13,885 nt of DNA, from assembly GCA_028284565.1 (NCBI GenBank), contig JANQRM010000535.1, positions 1 through 13,885 of the forward strand, in the 5' to 3' direction. The translations under genes and the position numbers were made by a program. Source of the stretch: Anaerolineae bacterium. Its GTDB lineage: Bacteria > Chloroflexota > Anaerolineae > Aggregatilineales > Phototrophicaceae. Positions within the stretch are counted from its first letter, which is position 1, and each line of letters opens with the position of its first letter. A model generated the notes under the pieces. It searched no databases. It had not been told where the DNA came from and saw only the letters and a list, made by a program, of their open reading frames with translations. This document shows positions 1 to 6,729 of this stretch, in pieces.

Positions 1-490
1 ACACATCCATAATCACCACCACATCCAACGCCGCCGTTTCCGAAATGGCAGAGGCTTCGAGGGTGAAGTTTTGCCAGCCGACTAAACGCAAAAAGATGGT
101 CGGTGACTCGACTTGTGCCGTTACCTTCACCAACTTCCTTTGATCGGGCGTACACAAGATTTCACGTTCTTCATCTTGCTCCGGCACACTGGGGTCGAGT
201 GTCTGGCAGGTATCCACCAAAACATCCACCGAATCTAAGCCGTGCAGTTCGATAAATTGCCGGGCAGAGAGCGCGACAGTGACTTCATCTTGCCCTTGTC
301 GCATCTGAGTCGCCGCCGCAATCGAGGCACTGTCGACTGCCCGTCGCAGTGTGGCAAAGCGGACAAACATAAGGGAGATATCAGTGGTCAGACCGACGAA
401 AGCACACAAGACAATGAATGCAATCGCCAAGATAATGACCGACTGTCCTCTTTCGCTTTCTCGGAGTAGACGTTTGAATTTTTCTCGCAT
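1..490 (-). CDS. TadG-like Flp pilus assembly protein, N-terminal part (partial, runs off window)
   Basis: This is the first 163 residues of a protein whose C-terminus lies beyond the left edge. It begins with a short basic segment, then RGQS (14-17) and one hydrophobic segment (about 17-38), as in TadE/TadG proteins of tad loci. A region of beta strands follows, including a VKVTAQV stretch and the alternating pattern typical of TadG before its von Willebrand factor A domain. The visible end, VVVIMDV, is the classic first strand of a vWA domain, and Asp162 would be the first residue of a MIDAS (DxSxS) metal site. Such proteins are anchored in the membrane with the bulk outside and assist Flp pilus or secretion function. 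The ATG at 490 is 24 bases after the stop of the TadE-like gene, with no credible upstream in-frame start, so the two are probably co-transcribed. The family call is firm; the exact role is inferred. Confidence 0.85.
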   Translation of the reverse strand, partial: MREKFKRLLRESERGQSVIILAIAFIVLCAFVGLTTDISLMFVRFATLRRAVDSASIAAATQMRQGQDEVTVALSARQFIELHGLDSVDVLVDTCQTLDPSVPEQDEEREILCTPDQRKLVKVTAQVESPTIFLRLVGWQNFTLEASAISETAALDVVVIMDV

Positions 491-514
491 AAATACAATC
501 CCATTCTTCTCGAT

Positions 515-1678
515 CTACGGAGGGAACTGGTAAATAATGTTAGGTTCAACGGTAGGAAGCGGGAAAGCTGACCACACCGCAATGATAATCCGGTCATTAT
601 CGCCGAAGGCATTCAAAATGGGTCGGAAAATCGGGAAATTGAGGATTAAATCATGCTTCCAGAATAGCTCAACCAAGGTGATACCCTGACTGGTTAAGAA
701 CTCTCGTTCCTCATCTTGATCGATGAAGCCGGGGAGATTGAACAAGGCTTCCACTTCGGCAATATTCCACTCCGAACCCCAACACAATACATCTTCTGAC
801 TCGACTTGGTGTTGCCCTAACCAGACAAAACCGCGTTGATATTCCATACCCACACCACCGGGTGGCGGGGTATTATCATCCAGCAAACCCGCCCCATCAG
901 TCTGTCCATCTTCAATGAAGAAAACGATACCATCGCTGGTATAAAAGTCGCGTTGCTCATTGGTAATGTAATCGAAGGGGTCATGCTCCCAAGCCGCATC
1001 GGCATCAGTTAGTAGCGTGTTCGAGGCTGAAGCATTACATTCGTTGGCGTTGGCTGGGAAGCGAGAGACCACAATCACTTGATGTCCGTCCATATAGCGC
1101 GTAATGGCAGGTGCGCCGCCGGGTGGATTATCAAAGTCAATAGTTCGCTTGTAAAGTTCAGGGTCGGTTATGGGATTTACAGTCGCTAGGTCAACATTAT
1201 TAATTTTTTGTGTCCCAAATACCGAAATCACAATATCGTCAATGTTATTGGCATTATCCAAAATCAACGGGTCCATGGAATTGACCATGGTGCAGGCAAT
1301 GAAGTTATAAAATCCCGGAAATTGCCCAACCGTACCGCAATTGCGATAGTTGTTGCTTTCCGCCGTTGCCATGGGTTCACCCATGTGAGTTGTTTGAATC
1401 CATGGAATCACGGATGCTTCTCGGTTCCAAAAGCGGGGGTGAAAATCATCTTGGAGGAAGGTGCCAGCCCGCGCACCAACACGGGTAACTTCGAGCAAGG
1501 TTAAGAAGTGATTGGCATACCAACCGACTTCGACAGCTCCCGCAACCAAGAGTGCCAACAGGGGGGTAATGAACGCCATTTCCAACAGGCTTTGCCCACG
1601 TTGACGATATTTGCTAGGAGGTGACTGGGTTGGCGCACCATCGAGAATCCGCAATAGCTTTCTTAGGAAGTGCCTCAT
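515..1678 (-). CDS. TadE-like pseudopilin with enlarged extracellular domain
   Basis: This 387-residue protein has a basic proline-rich N-terminus, then RGQSLLE (27-33) and one transmembrane helix (about 31-55), the signature of the TadE family. Gly28 followed by Glu33 fits a prepilin-peptidase site (cleavage after Gly, Glu at +5); TadE pseudopilins are known to be processed by the TadV-type peptidase. A strand near the C-terminus (TLVELFW, 334-340) resembles the closing strand of ordinary TadE proteins. Between the two lies a long insert holding four cysteines (114, 129, 214, 299) that could form disulphides outside the membrane. Typical TadE proteins are roughly half this length. I chose the ATG at 1678 because AAGG sits 7 bases upstream. 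An in-frame start at 1795 would add 39 residues that look like translated intergenic DNA. The protein probably acts with the TadG-like protein downstream. Confidence 0.85.
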   Translation of the reverse strand: MRHFLRKLLRILDGAPTQSPPSKYRQRGQSLLEMAFITPLLALLVAGAVEVGWYANHFLTLLEVTRVGARAGTFLQDDFHPRFWNREASVIPWIQTTHMGEPMATAESNNYRNCGTVGQFPGFYNFIACTMVNSMDPLILDNANNIDDIVISVFGTQKINNVDLATVNPITDPELYKRTIDFDNPPGGAPAITRYMDGHQVIVVSRFPANANECNASASNTLLTDADAAWEHDPFDYITNEQRDFYTSDGIVFFIEDGQTDGAGLLDDNTPPPGGVGMEYQRGFVWLGQHQVESEDVLCWGSEWNIAEVEALFNLPGFIDQDEEREFLTSQGITLVELFWKHDLILNFPIFRPILNAFGDNDRIIIAVWSAFPLPTVEPNIIYQFPP

Positions 1679-1719
1679 GCTAAACCCTTGATATTCATTC
1701 GCACAATAACGCTTTATTG

Positions 1720-1728
1720 ATAATACCA
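1720..1728 (-). promoter_or_regulatory. Candidate extended -10 promoter for the TadE/TadG-like genes
   Basis: On the minus strand TGG is followed directly by TATTAT, an extended -10 (TGn) element with five of six bases matching TATAAT. It would start RNA about 35 bases before the ATG at 1678. I see no good -35 hexamer at the right spacing, and extended -10 promoters often do without one. The surrounding DNA is A+T rich, so a chance match is possible. Confidence 0.3.
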
Positions 1729-1746
1729 CAATAGCACAAAGCAATA

Positions 1747-1801
1747 CCTTACAAATGATAGGGTTTTGTAAAGGTGTGATAATATTCGTCCACACACCCC
1801 T
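1747..1801 (-). promoter_or_regulatory. Two overlapping, mutually exclusive inverted repeats before the TadE-like gene
   Basis: On the minus strand, arm A (AGGGGTGTG, 1801-1793) can pair with arm B (CACACCTTT, 1778-1770), with two G-U pairs and a 14-base loop. Arm B extended (CCTTTACAAA, 1774-1765) can instead pair with arm C (TTTGTAAGG, 1755-1747), nine pairs with one bulge and a 9-base loop. Bases 1770-1774 are shared, so only one hairpin can form at a time. Neither is followed by a T-run, so this is not a plain intrinsic terminator. It could be an attenuator-like leader read from the regulator gene upstream, or a DNA operator. Confidence 0.35.
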
Positions 1802-1823
1802 TAATGCTGACCTTAAATGATGC

Positions 1824-2516
1824 TTACTCTAGCCATTGCACCTCAACATCCAGCAAATACCCCCGATTATGGCGTGATTGAATCACATTGGGAATCGTGG
1901 GATTGGCTTGGAGTTTTCGACGTAAATTGAGGATATGATTACGCACTAAAGGGGAGCTATCTGTCGCTGGATATTGCCATACATTGACTAATAAATCGGG
2001 AACAGAGTGCCATTGATTGGGTTGACTGGCGAGGAAGTTTAGCAGACGGTATTCCATGGGAGTTAAGTCGACCATCTCTTGTTCAATGATTACTTGATGC
2101 GATTCGGGTTCGATTTGCAACAGAGGTCTTGGATTATCGTCAATCGTCCCTTGATAACGGAGTTGCGCCCGTAGTCGTGCGAGTAACTCGCGAATATTGA
2201 GGGGTTTGGTTAGATAGTCATTTGCACCGCTATCAAAGATACTCGCAACATCTTCGGGTTTTTCATCATCCCCAAGCGCGATGATCGGTACATGCCCTAT
2301 GGATTCTAGTTTACGAACCTGTGAGCAAAGGTCGGAAAGATCGCCAGCAGTGATATTGTTACTTAGCACCAAAACATCAGGAACAGTATCTTCTAAAGTC
2401 GCCAATAATTCGCTTTGTTTGGATACCAAAAGTAGCTGATAATCACTCAGTTCCATTGCGGTTCTGAGCATATCGCGCGTGGATTCATCATGTTCAGCAA
2501 TTAACACAATCGACAT
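1824..2516 (-). CDS. OmpR/PhoB-type regulator with degenerate receiver (no phosphoacceptor Asp)
   Basis: This 230-residue protein has a receiver-like domain (about 1-120) and a winged-helix DNA-binding domain (about 135-229; LTPMEYRLL, LVRNHILNLRRKL, NRGYLL). It aligns without gaps over the first 105 residues with the neighbouring regulator at 2597-3307. That alignment shows Ser52 in place of the phosphoacceptor Asp52, Glu8-His9 in place of the acidic pair Asp8-Asp9, and Gly82 in place of Thr82. Lys104 is kept. The DNA-binding half looks intact. The receiver therefore probably cannot be phosphorylated normally, as in known atypical response regulators, and may work by dimerisation, ligand binding or partner contact. 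The ATG at 2516 is preferred because AGGGG lies 6 bases upstream and because it makes the alignment start flush. ATGs at 2519 and 2537 are alternatives. Likely targets, by position only, are the Tad-like genes just downstream. Confidence 0.9.
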   Translation of the reverse strand: MSIVLIAEHDESTRDMLRTAMELSDYQLLLVSKQSELLATLEDTVPDVLVLSNNITAGDLSDLCSQVRKLESIGHVPIIALGDDEKPEDVASIFDSGANDYLTKPLNIRELLARLRAQLRYQGTIDDNPRPLLQIEPESHQVIIEQEMVDLTPMEYRLLNFLASQPNQWHSVPDLLVNVWQYPATDSSPLVRNHILNLRRKLQANPTIPNVIQSRHNRGYLLDVEVQWLE

Positions 2517-2538
2517 CATTAACCCCTGTAACCCCATG

Positions 2539-2547
2539 TTTATAGCA
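2539..2547 (-). promoter_or_regulatory. Candidate extended -10 promoter for the degenerate regulator gene
   Basis: TGC followed by TATAAA on the minus strand forms an extended -10 element with five of six bases matching the consensus. Transcription would begin near 2532, about 15 bases before the chosen ATG at 2516. That would place the alternative ATG at 2537 upstream of the transcript. No convincing -35 is visible. It lies in the 80-base gap after the canonical regulator and beside two inverted repeats. Confidence 0.35.
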
Positions 2548-2550
2548 TTC

Positions 2551-2565
2551 TATACCCTAAGTATA
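2551..2565. repeat. Inverted repeat TATAC-N5-GTATA, operator candidate
   Basis: A perfect 5-base inverted repeat with a 5-base spacer sits directly upstream of the candidate extended -10 at 2539-2547, where a bound dimer would block RNA polymerase. Short A+T-rich palindromes do arise by chance, so position is the main argument. OmpR-type proteins usually prefer direct repeats, so the binder, if any, is unknown. Confidence 0.3.
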
Positions 2566-2571
2566 ACGGGA

Positions 2572-2592
2572 TTCAGAATAATCAGGTCTGAA
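2572..2592. repeat. Inverted repeat TTCAGA-N9-TCTGAA between the two regulator genes
   Basis: A perfect 6-base inverted repeat with a 9-base spacer lies just after the stop codon of the canonical regulator. Its T-run lies on the 5' side of the hairpin on the minus strand, so it does not match an intrinsic terminator for the upstream gene. It may be an operator or a weak RNA hairpin that separates expression of the two regulators. Confidence 0.3.
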
Positions 2593-2596
2593 AAAG

Positions 2597-3307
2597 TTAT
2601 GAATTTTCTAATGCTTCGTTGGGTGCAAACATATACCCTGCACCAAAGACTGTTTGTAAATAATTATGCTGGGGATTTCGCTCCACTTTAGTCCGTAGAT
2701 TACGCATATGGGCGCGCACCAAATCAGGGTCGCCAGTATCCTCTGGATAGTCCCAGACTTTAACGAGCAATTCATCCAAGGCAATAACCGTACTTGGATG
2801 TTTCATCATATAGTGCATGAGACGGAATTCAGTGGATGTGAGTTGTATCATCTCATCTAAGACATAGAGCCGTGCTTGTGCCAAATCGAGCTTGATGTCG
2901 TTGAACAGCAATTCTCGCTTCGGCTGAGTTTCAACCGCTTCATTGCGTCGGAGTAAGGCGCGAATACGTGCGCTGAGTTCCAATAACTCAAAGGGTTTAA
3001 CCACATAATCATCTCCGCCGACATCGAGTCCTAAAACAATATCATCGGTGCTACCCTTTGCTGTAAGGAAGAGGATTGGCATCGTGCGATAGGTTGGGTC
3101 ACTCCGAATTTTTGAGCAAACCGCGATTCCATCCAATCCGGGCATGATGATGTCTAAAATCAGCAAATCAGGTTTGCGTTGATAAACCGCTTCAAGCCCC
3201 TGCTCACCAGAGTTCACCAATTCATATTCGAGTTCCTCGTGATCTAAAACGCGCCCTAATGTATCAAGAACTTCGGGGTCATCATCGACGGCAATCACAA
3301 ACGACAT
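2597..3307 (-). CDS. OmpR/PhoB-family response regulator (canonical)
   Basis: This 236-residue protein has a complete receiver domain (about 1-118) and a winged-helix output domain (about 130-230). The receiver keeps every key residue: the acidic cluster Asp8-Asp9-Asp10, phosphoacceptor Asp52 within LLILDIIMPG, Thr82, and Lys104 in VVKPF. The output domain shows LTSTEFRLM, the recognition-helix stretch LVRAHMRNLRTKV and GAGYMF. It should be a DNA-binding transcription factor activated by phosphotransfer. The histidine kinase gene ends 11 bases upstream in the same operon and is the obvious partner. The start is well fixed: AGGAGA sits 7 bases before the ATG at 3307. Targets cannot be read from the sequence, though the operon itself and the downstream Tad-like genes are candidates. 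Confidence 0.96.
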   Translation of the reverse strand: MSFVIAVDDDPEVLDTLGRVLDHEELEYELVNSGEQGLEAVYQRKPDLLILDIIMPGLDGIAVCSKIRSDPTYRTMPILFLTAKGSTDDIVLGLDVGGDDYVVKPFELLELSARIRALLRRNEAVETQPKRELLFNDIKLDLAQARLYVLDEMIQLTSTEFRLMHYMMKHPSTVIALDELLVKVWDYPEDTGDPDLVRAHMRNLRTKVERNPQHNYLQTVFGAGYMFAPNEALENS

Positions 3308-3314
3308 AACGATT

Positions 3315-3320
3315 TCTCCT
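3315..3320 (-). promoter_or_regulatory. Ribosome-binding site overlapping the kinase stop codon
   Basis: AGGAGA on the minus strand, 7 bases before the regulator ATG at 3307, overlaps the TAG stop (3321-3319) of the histidine kinase. Ribosomes finishing the kinase would arrive on this site, so kinase and regulator are likely translationally coupled. Confidence 0.8.
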
Positions 3321-5934
3321 AGGCATGGATCGCTTCGGGTTGGTCTTTGGTCTCTGCAATAATTGGGAGTTCGACAATAAATCGAGTTCCCAAACTGACT
3401 TCACTTTCGACACGAATCGTTCCCTGACACCTTTCGACTGCTTGTCGACAAATATATAACCCCAACCCCGTCCCTTCGTCAGCTGATTTTGTTGTAAAGA
3501 AGGATTCAAAAATGTGTTCTTGGATCGCTTCTGGAATGCCATTGCCATTGTCTTGCACGACAACCGTTATTTTTTTTGTTTTGGCATCGTAATCTAAAAA
3601 CACATCGATTTTCGCATCAGCTTGTCCTTGCAATGCATCGTGAGCATTCATCAATAGATTTAGCCACACATCATCTAACTGACCACGAACTGCCATCACT
3701 GGTGGAACCTTATTCTTGGTCATGTGCAATGAAACCTCAATACCGGACCGTTCAATGTGTGTTTTAACAAGGGTGACCACACCATTCAATGTTTCAACCA
3801 CATCGACTGGTTCTAAATCTGCATCCGGGTTATCGGGACGCGCAATCGTCAACAAGCGTTTGGCAACACTGGCAGTTCGCTTGCCTGCGCGAATGATAGA
3901 TTGCAAGGATTTGATATTCTTAGAATTCTTGGCTTCTCTGGATAAAACCAATTGTGCATCGACGATAATTGTCGTGAGCGGGTTGTTAATTTGATGTGCA
4001 ACAATCGCGGCGAGTTCGCCCATGGCTGTTAAGCGGGCAGTTTGAACTAACTTTTCCTGTGTTTCGCGTAATTCTGCGAGGCTTTTTTCCAGATCCCGAA
4101 CGAGATTGGCATTTTCGAGTGCGGTTGAGGCGTGGGCAAGTATCGTTCGGGCAACATCAATTTCGGGCTTCAGAAAGTTGCGATTATTTAATGTGTCTGC
4201 AAATACAACCAACCCTTGTAAATCATTTCCTCGTAAGAGTGGCAACCCCAACATCGCATGCCCGTTGAGCCAACGTAACATGGCCATCACACCGGAGGGT
4301 AAGGTATCGAATGCAGAACGGACATTAATCGTTGATTTGCTCTTGAGAGAAGTGATCAGATCTGGATGATTTTCTAATTCCATTGTTGGGGCATGTTCAT
4401 TCAACCAAACACCATGCCCTGCCTCAACGAGAATTTCCAATTTGGATTCACTTTTGTGATAAATCGCAACGCGCCCCCAATCTGCTTGAGTCAACTCGAT
4501 GAGATCGTGAGTAAACTTAAAATTAGTTGCTTGTCTTTCCACAACAGATTGATTCTGAATATTACTCAAGATATCGACTGCGCGTTTATTGATCTGTTTA
4601 ATCACATCATCATCAAGCGTTATAGAAGTCGTCGATTTGACATAGAGGGCTTGAACCACCCCTAATATCTTTTTTCCAGCGCGGATGGGGAGTGACAGCA
4701 TCCGCTTTGCACCCTGATACATCTCATCTTGAGCCGAAATATCTTGCCAAATTTGCTTCTCATCTTTCAGTTGGATCTCAAGAACTTTCCCACTGGAGGA
4801 TGTTAAATCAATTCGTGAACCACCCTTGATGTCCCAAATGGCTTGTTGATAACGAGTGCGTGTTTTTAGGACAGATTTGGATTGATCCCAATCGAACAGT
4901 TCAACATGGTGAACATTCAATGCCTGACCTAATGCTTGTCCAATATGTTGGTAGGTTTTTTCAAGTGATAAGGTTGAGCCAAAGGTTTCGCTAGCACTAA
5001 CGATTGTTTGCAACTCTCTCGCGCGATGGAGACTATCCTCATGAATGCGAGCATTTTCAATCGCAATTGCGGCATATGATCCTAAATTAAGTAACAAATC
5101 TTGTTGATAGGCTTCAAATTCATCTTCTTTATTGAGGTTATTCACTCCCAAGACACCAATTGGCTCGCCTTTGAGTAAAATCGGGACATAAAGAAGAGAT
5201 TTCACCAGATATTCAGTTTTGATTTTTTGAGGTTCGCCCGCACCAATTAACGCTGAACGTCCGCCGTTAAATACCCGCCACGCCACCGTATCACCACTGC
5301 GGATACGAAATTGTTGGGCTGTTTCTTCATCTATACCCGCCCATGCCTTGAGAACAAGCACATTGTCCTCTGGCATTAGAATCATGCCCGCCTCTGCTTG
5401 CGTCAGGCTTCTCGCAGACTCCACAACTCGATTAAGGACTTCATTCAGATCAAGGACTTCGGTAAGCGACTGACTAACGGAGAACAAGGTCTCAATTTCT
5501 TCAACACGTCGTTCCAACGCGCGATTCATATGGGCAAAATAGCTCGAATCGCCTTTGGTCTGCTTATTTGCAGAGAGTGCGTTCATCACCTTAGAACGAA
5601 TCTGTTGCGAATCTAAATTCGTAATGAGATAGGTTTCAGGAAAGACGAGGCTTTTCAAGTTTTCATGATTGATAGCAATTGCAAGACAAGGCAACTCTGG
5701 ATATTTTGCTTGTATGGTTTTGTAGGTCACATCACCGGAATGCCGATCCGTCATATGGGTATCGACAAGCATCAAATCAAACTGCTCAGTTGCCAAAATA
5801 TAGAGCGCATCTCGATGATTAAAGGCGACCTTCAGCGGGAAAAAACCATAGCCTAGGGAGGACTCGATTTGTTCGACTAAATCATAGTCACCCGCAATGA
5901 GCAGTAGTTTCTGGTCACTCTTATTCTCGCTCAT
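3319..5934 (-). CDS. Soluble sensor histidine kinase, REC-like + three GAF + HisKA + HATPase
   Basis: This 871-residue protein has no transmembrane segment and should be cytoplasmic. Domains in order are a receiver-like domain (about 8-120), a helix (130-150), three GAF-like domains (about 145-298, 305-460 and 470-610), a coiled-coil linker (610-635), HisKA (about 632-700) and an HATPase domain (about 745-860). The phosphorylated His is His647 in VAHQINNPL; the usual acidic residue after it is Gln648. The ATPase shows Asn763 (N box), DNGNG (795-799), FESFFTTK and GTGLGL (821-826). The N-terminal receiver keeps Asp58 but has Ala87 and Asn106 where Thr and Lys are expected, so its switching is doubtful. 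The GAF domains presumably sense a small ligand or redox signal; I see no clear chromophore cysteine. It starts 3 bases after the PspA-like gene and is coupled to the regulator downstream, its likely partner. Confidence 0.93.
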   Translation of the reverse strand: MSENKSDQKLLLIAGDYDLVEQIESSLGYGFFPLKVAFNHRDALYILATEQFDLMLVDTHMTDRHSGDVTYKTIQAKYPELPCLAIAINHENLKSLVFPETYLITNLDSQQIRSKVMNALSANKQTKGDSSYFAHMNRALERRVEEIETLFSVSQSLTEVLDLNEVLNRVVESARSLTQAEAGMILMPEDNVLVLKAWAGIDEETAQQFRIRSGDTVAWRVFNGGRSALIGAGEPQKIKTEYLVKSLLYVPILLKGEPIGVLGVNNLNKEDEFEAYQQDLLLNLGSYAAIAIENARIHEDSLHRARELQTIVSASETFGSTLSLEKTYQHIGQALGQALNVHHVELFDWDQSKSVLKTRTRYQQAIWDIKGGSRIDLTSSSGKVLEIQLKDEKQIWQDISAQDEMYQGAKRMLSLPIRAGKKILGVVQALYVKSTTSITLDDDVIKQINKRAVDILSNIQNQSVVERQATNFKFTHDLIELTQADWGRVAIYHKSESKLEILVEAGHGVWLNEHAPTMELENHPDLITSLKSKSTINVRSAFDTLPSGVMAMLRWLNGHAMLGLPLLRGNDLQGLVVFADTLNNRNFLKPEIDVARTILAHASTALENANLVRDLEKSLAELRETQEKLVQTARLTAMGELAAIVAHQINNPLTTIIVDAQLVLSREAKNSKNIKSLQSIIRAGKRTASVAKRLLTIARPDNPDADLEPVDVVETLNGVVTLVKTHIERSGIEVSLHMTKNKVPPVMAVRGQLDDVWLNLLMNAHDALQGQADAKIDVFLDYDAKTKKITVVVQDNGNGIPEAIQEHIFESFFTTKSADEGTGLGLYICRQAVERCQGTIRVESEVSLGTRFIVELPIIAETKDQPEAIHA

Positions 5935-5937
5935 AGT

Positions 5938-6684
5938 TTAGGCTTCGTCATCCGGTTTGCTCAATCGGGAGAGTCGATTTGAAAGGTCGTCATCGGCTTT
6001 GGATAGTTTCTTCGGTTCAATGGGAGTCACTTTGACATCCGGGTCATCTGACTCAACAGGAATACTGACTTCGTCTGGAGATGGAACGGGAGAATTGTTC
6101 AATAAATCTTCCACTCGACTGCGGGTATCATTTAGAAAACGTGAGACTGTTTCTCCCCCTGACTTTATCGCCTCATTGATGTTGTCTACAATAGGTGGTG
6201 TTTCCTGCTGGGGTGAAGATGGCTTTGCCTTCGGTGGTTGTGCTGGCTTTTGCAGGTTTAAATTAGCATCCAACGCATTAATTTCACGCATCAGATATTG
6301 TGTCAACATTTCATGGTCACGGAGTTCGGCTTCTGCCATGGTCAGTCGTTGCGTCGCCATCACATGCATTTCATTGAAGTGACGCGCATCAGCATCCCGC
6401 CCGTCCACAATAGCTTGGTCGGCTTTGGCGTCAAGTTCAAGAGCTTCATTCTGCAATTGCTCAACCCGTGCCTTTAACTGGTCTTCATACTCAAAGGCTT
6501 CTTCCATCCTTTTTTGGAGTTTCGCAACCTGTTCGGGTGCATTGACTCGCCCATCATTCTCTGAAGCACCGTCTTCAACCAATGAACGCAGGCGATTTAA
6601 GGGAGACTCACCACTGGTATTGTTGAGTATATCGTTCACATTAGCTTTAATTAGGGTATTGAGCTTTCGGAAAAAGTCGTCCAT
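5938..6684 (-). CDS. PspA/IM30-like coiled-coil membrane-stress protein with disordered tail
   Basis: The N-terminus (MDDFFRKLNTLIKANVNDIL) has the amphipathic helix pattern of PspA/IM30 proteins, which bind stressed membrane. A long charged coiled coil runs over about residues 47-143 and includes a stretch (about 88-104) like the 'GR-x-DLAR-x-AL' turn of PspA. From about 146 the protein becomes proline-rich and acidic with low complexity, probably disordered, to residue 248. A helical island at 165-197 interrupts the tail. PspA proteins are bacterial relatives of ESCRT-III that polymerise on membranes. This one has a shorter helical core and a longer tail than the usual family member. The ATG at 6684 has AGGT 6 bases upstream. 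It lies 3 bases ahead of the histidine kinase gene, suggesting a Psp-like protein encoded with its own signalling pair. Family assignment is probable, not certain; a generic coiled-coil protein is the alternative. Confidence 0.65.
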   Translation of the reverse strand: MDDFFRKLNTLIKANVNDILNNTSGESPLNRLRSLVEDGASENDGRVNAPEQVAKLQKRMEEAFEYEDQLKARVEQLQNEALELDAKADQAIVDGRDADARHFNEMHVMATQRLTMAEAELRDHEMLTQYLMREINALDANLNLQKPAQPPKAKPSSPQQETPPIVDNINEAIKSGGETVSRFLNDTRSRVEDLLNNSPVPSPDEVSIPVESDDPDVKVTPIEPKKLSKADDDLSNRLSRLSKPDDEA

Positions 6685-6720
6685 CAGATTACCTACAATT
6701 AGAATATCCTCTTCTGGACT

Positions 6721-6726
6721 ATTATA
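6721..6726 (-). promoter_or_regulatory. Candidate -10 promoter for the PspA-like/kinase/regulator operon
   Basis: A perfect TATAAT on the minus strand lies just after the stop codon of the glycosyltransferase gene (6732-6730) and would start RNA about 30 bases before the ATG at 6684. No clear -35 hexamer is present at 16-18 bases, the region there being coding sequence. It suggests that the signalling operon can be transcribed separately from the glycosyltransferase genes. Confidence 0.4.
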
Positions 6727-6729
6727 ACG

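Noticed and set aside
1679..1795. 39-residue N-terminal extension of the TadE-like protein
   Set aside because: No ribosome-binding site supports the upstream ATG, the extension overlaps the inverted repeats and candidate promoter, and a better-supported ATG lies at 1678.
2572..2592. Intrinsic terminator after the canonical regulator
   Set aside because: The hairpin stem is only 6 pairs and the T-run precedes it on the minus strand instead of following it.
4105..5500. Phytochrome or cyanobacteriochrome-type chromophore-binding GAF in the kinase
   Set aside because: No conserved Cys-His chromophore motif is visible in any of the three GAF-like domains.
5957..6382. Long plus-strand open frame opposite the PspA-like gene
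   Set aside because: Its translation is Ser/Arg-rich without domain features, and the minus-strand frame has a recognisable protein; this is an antisense shadow, as are the other plus-strand frames.
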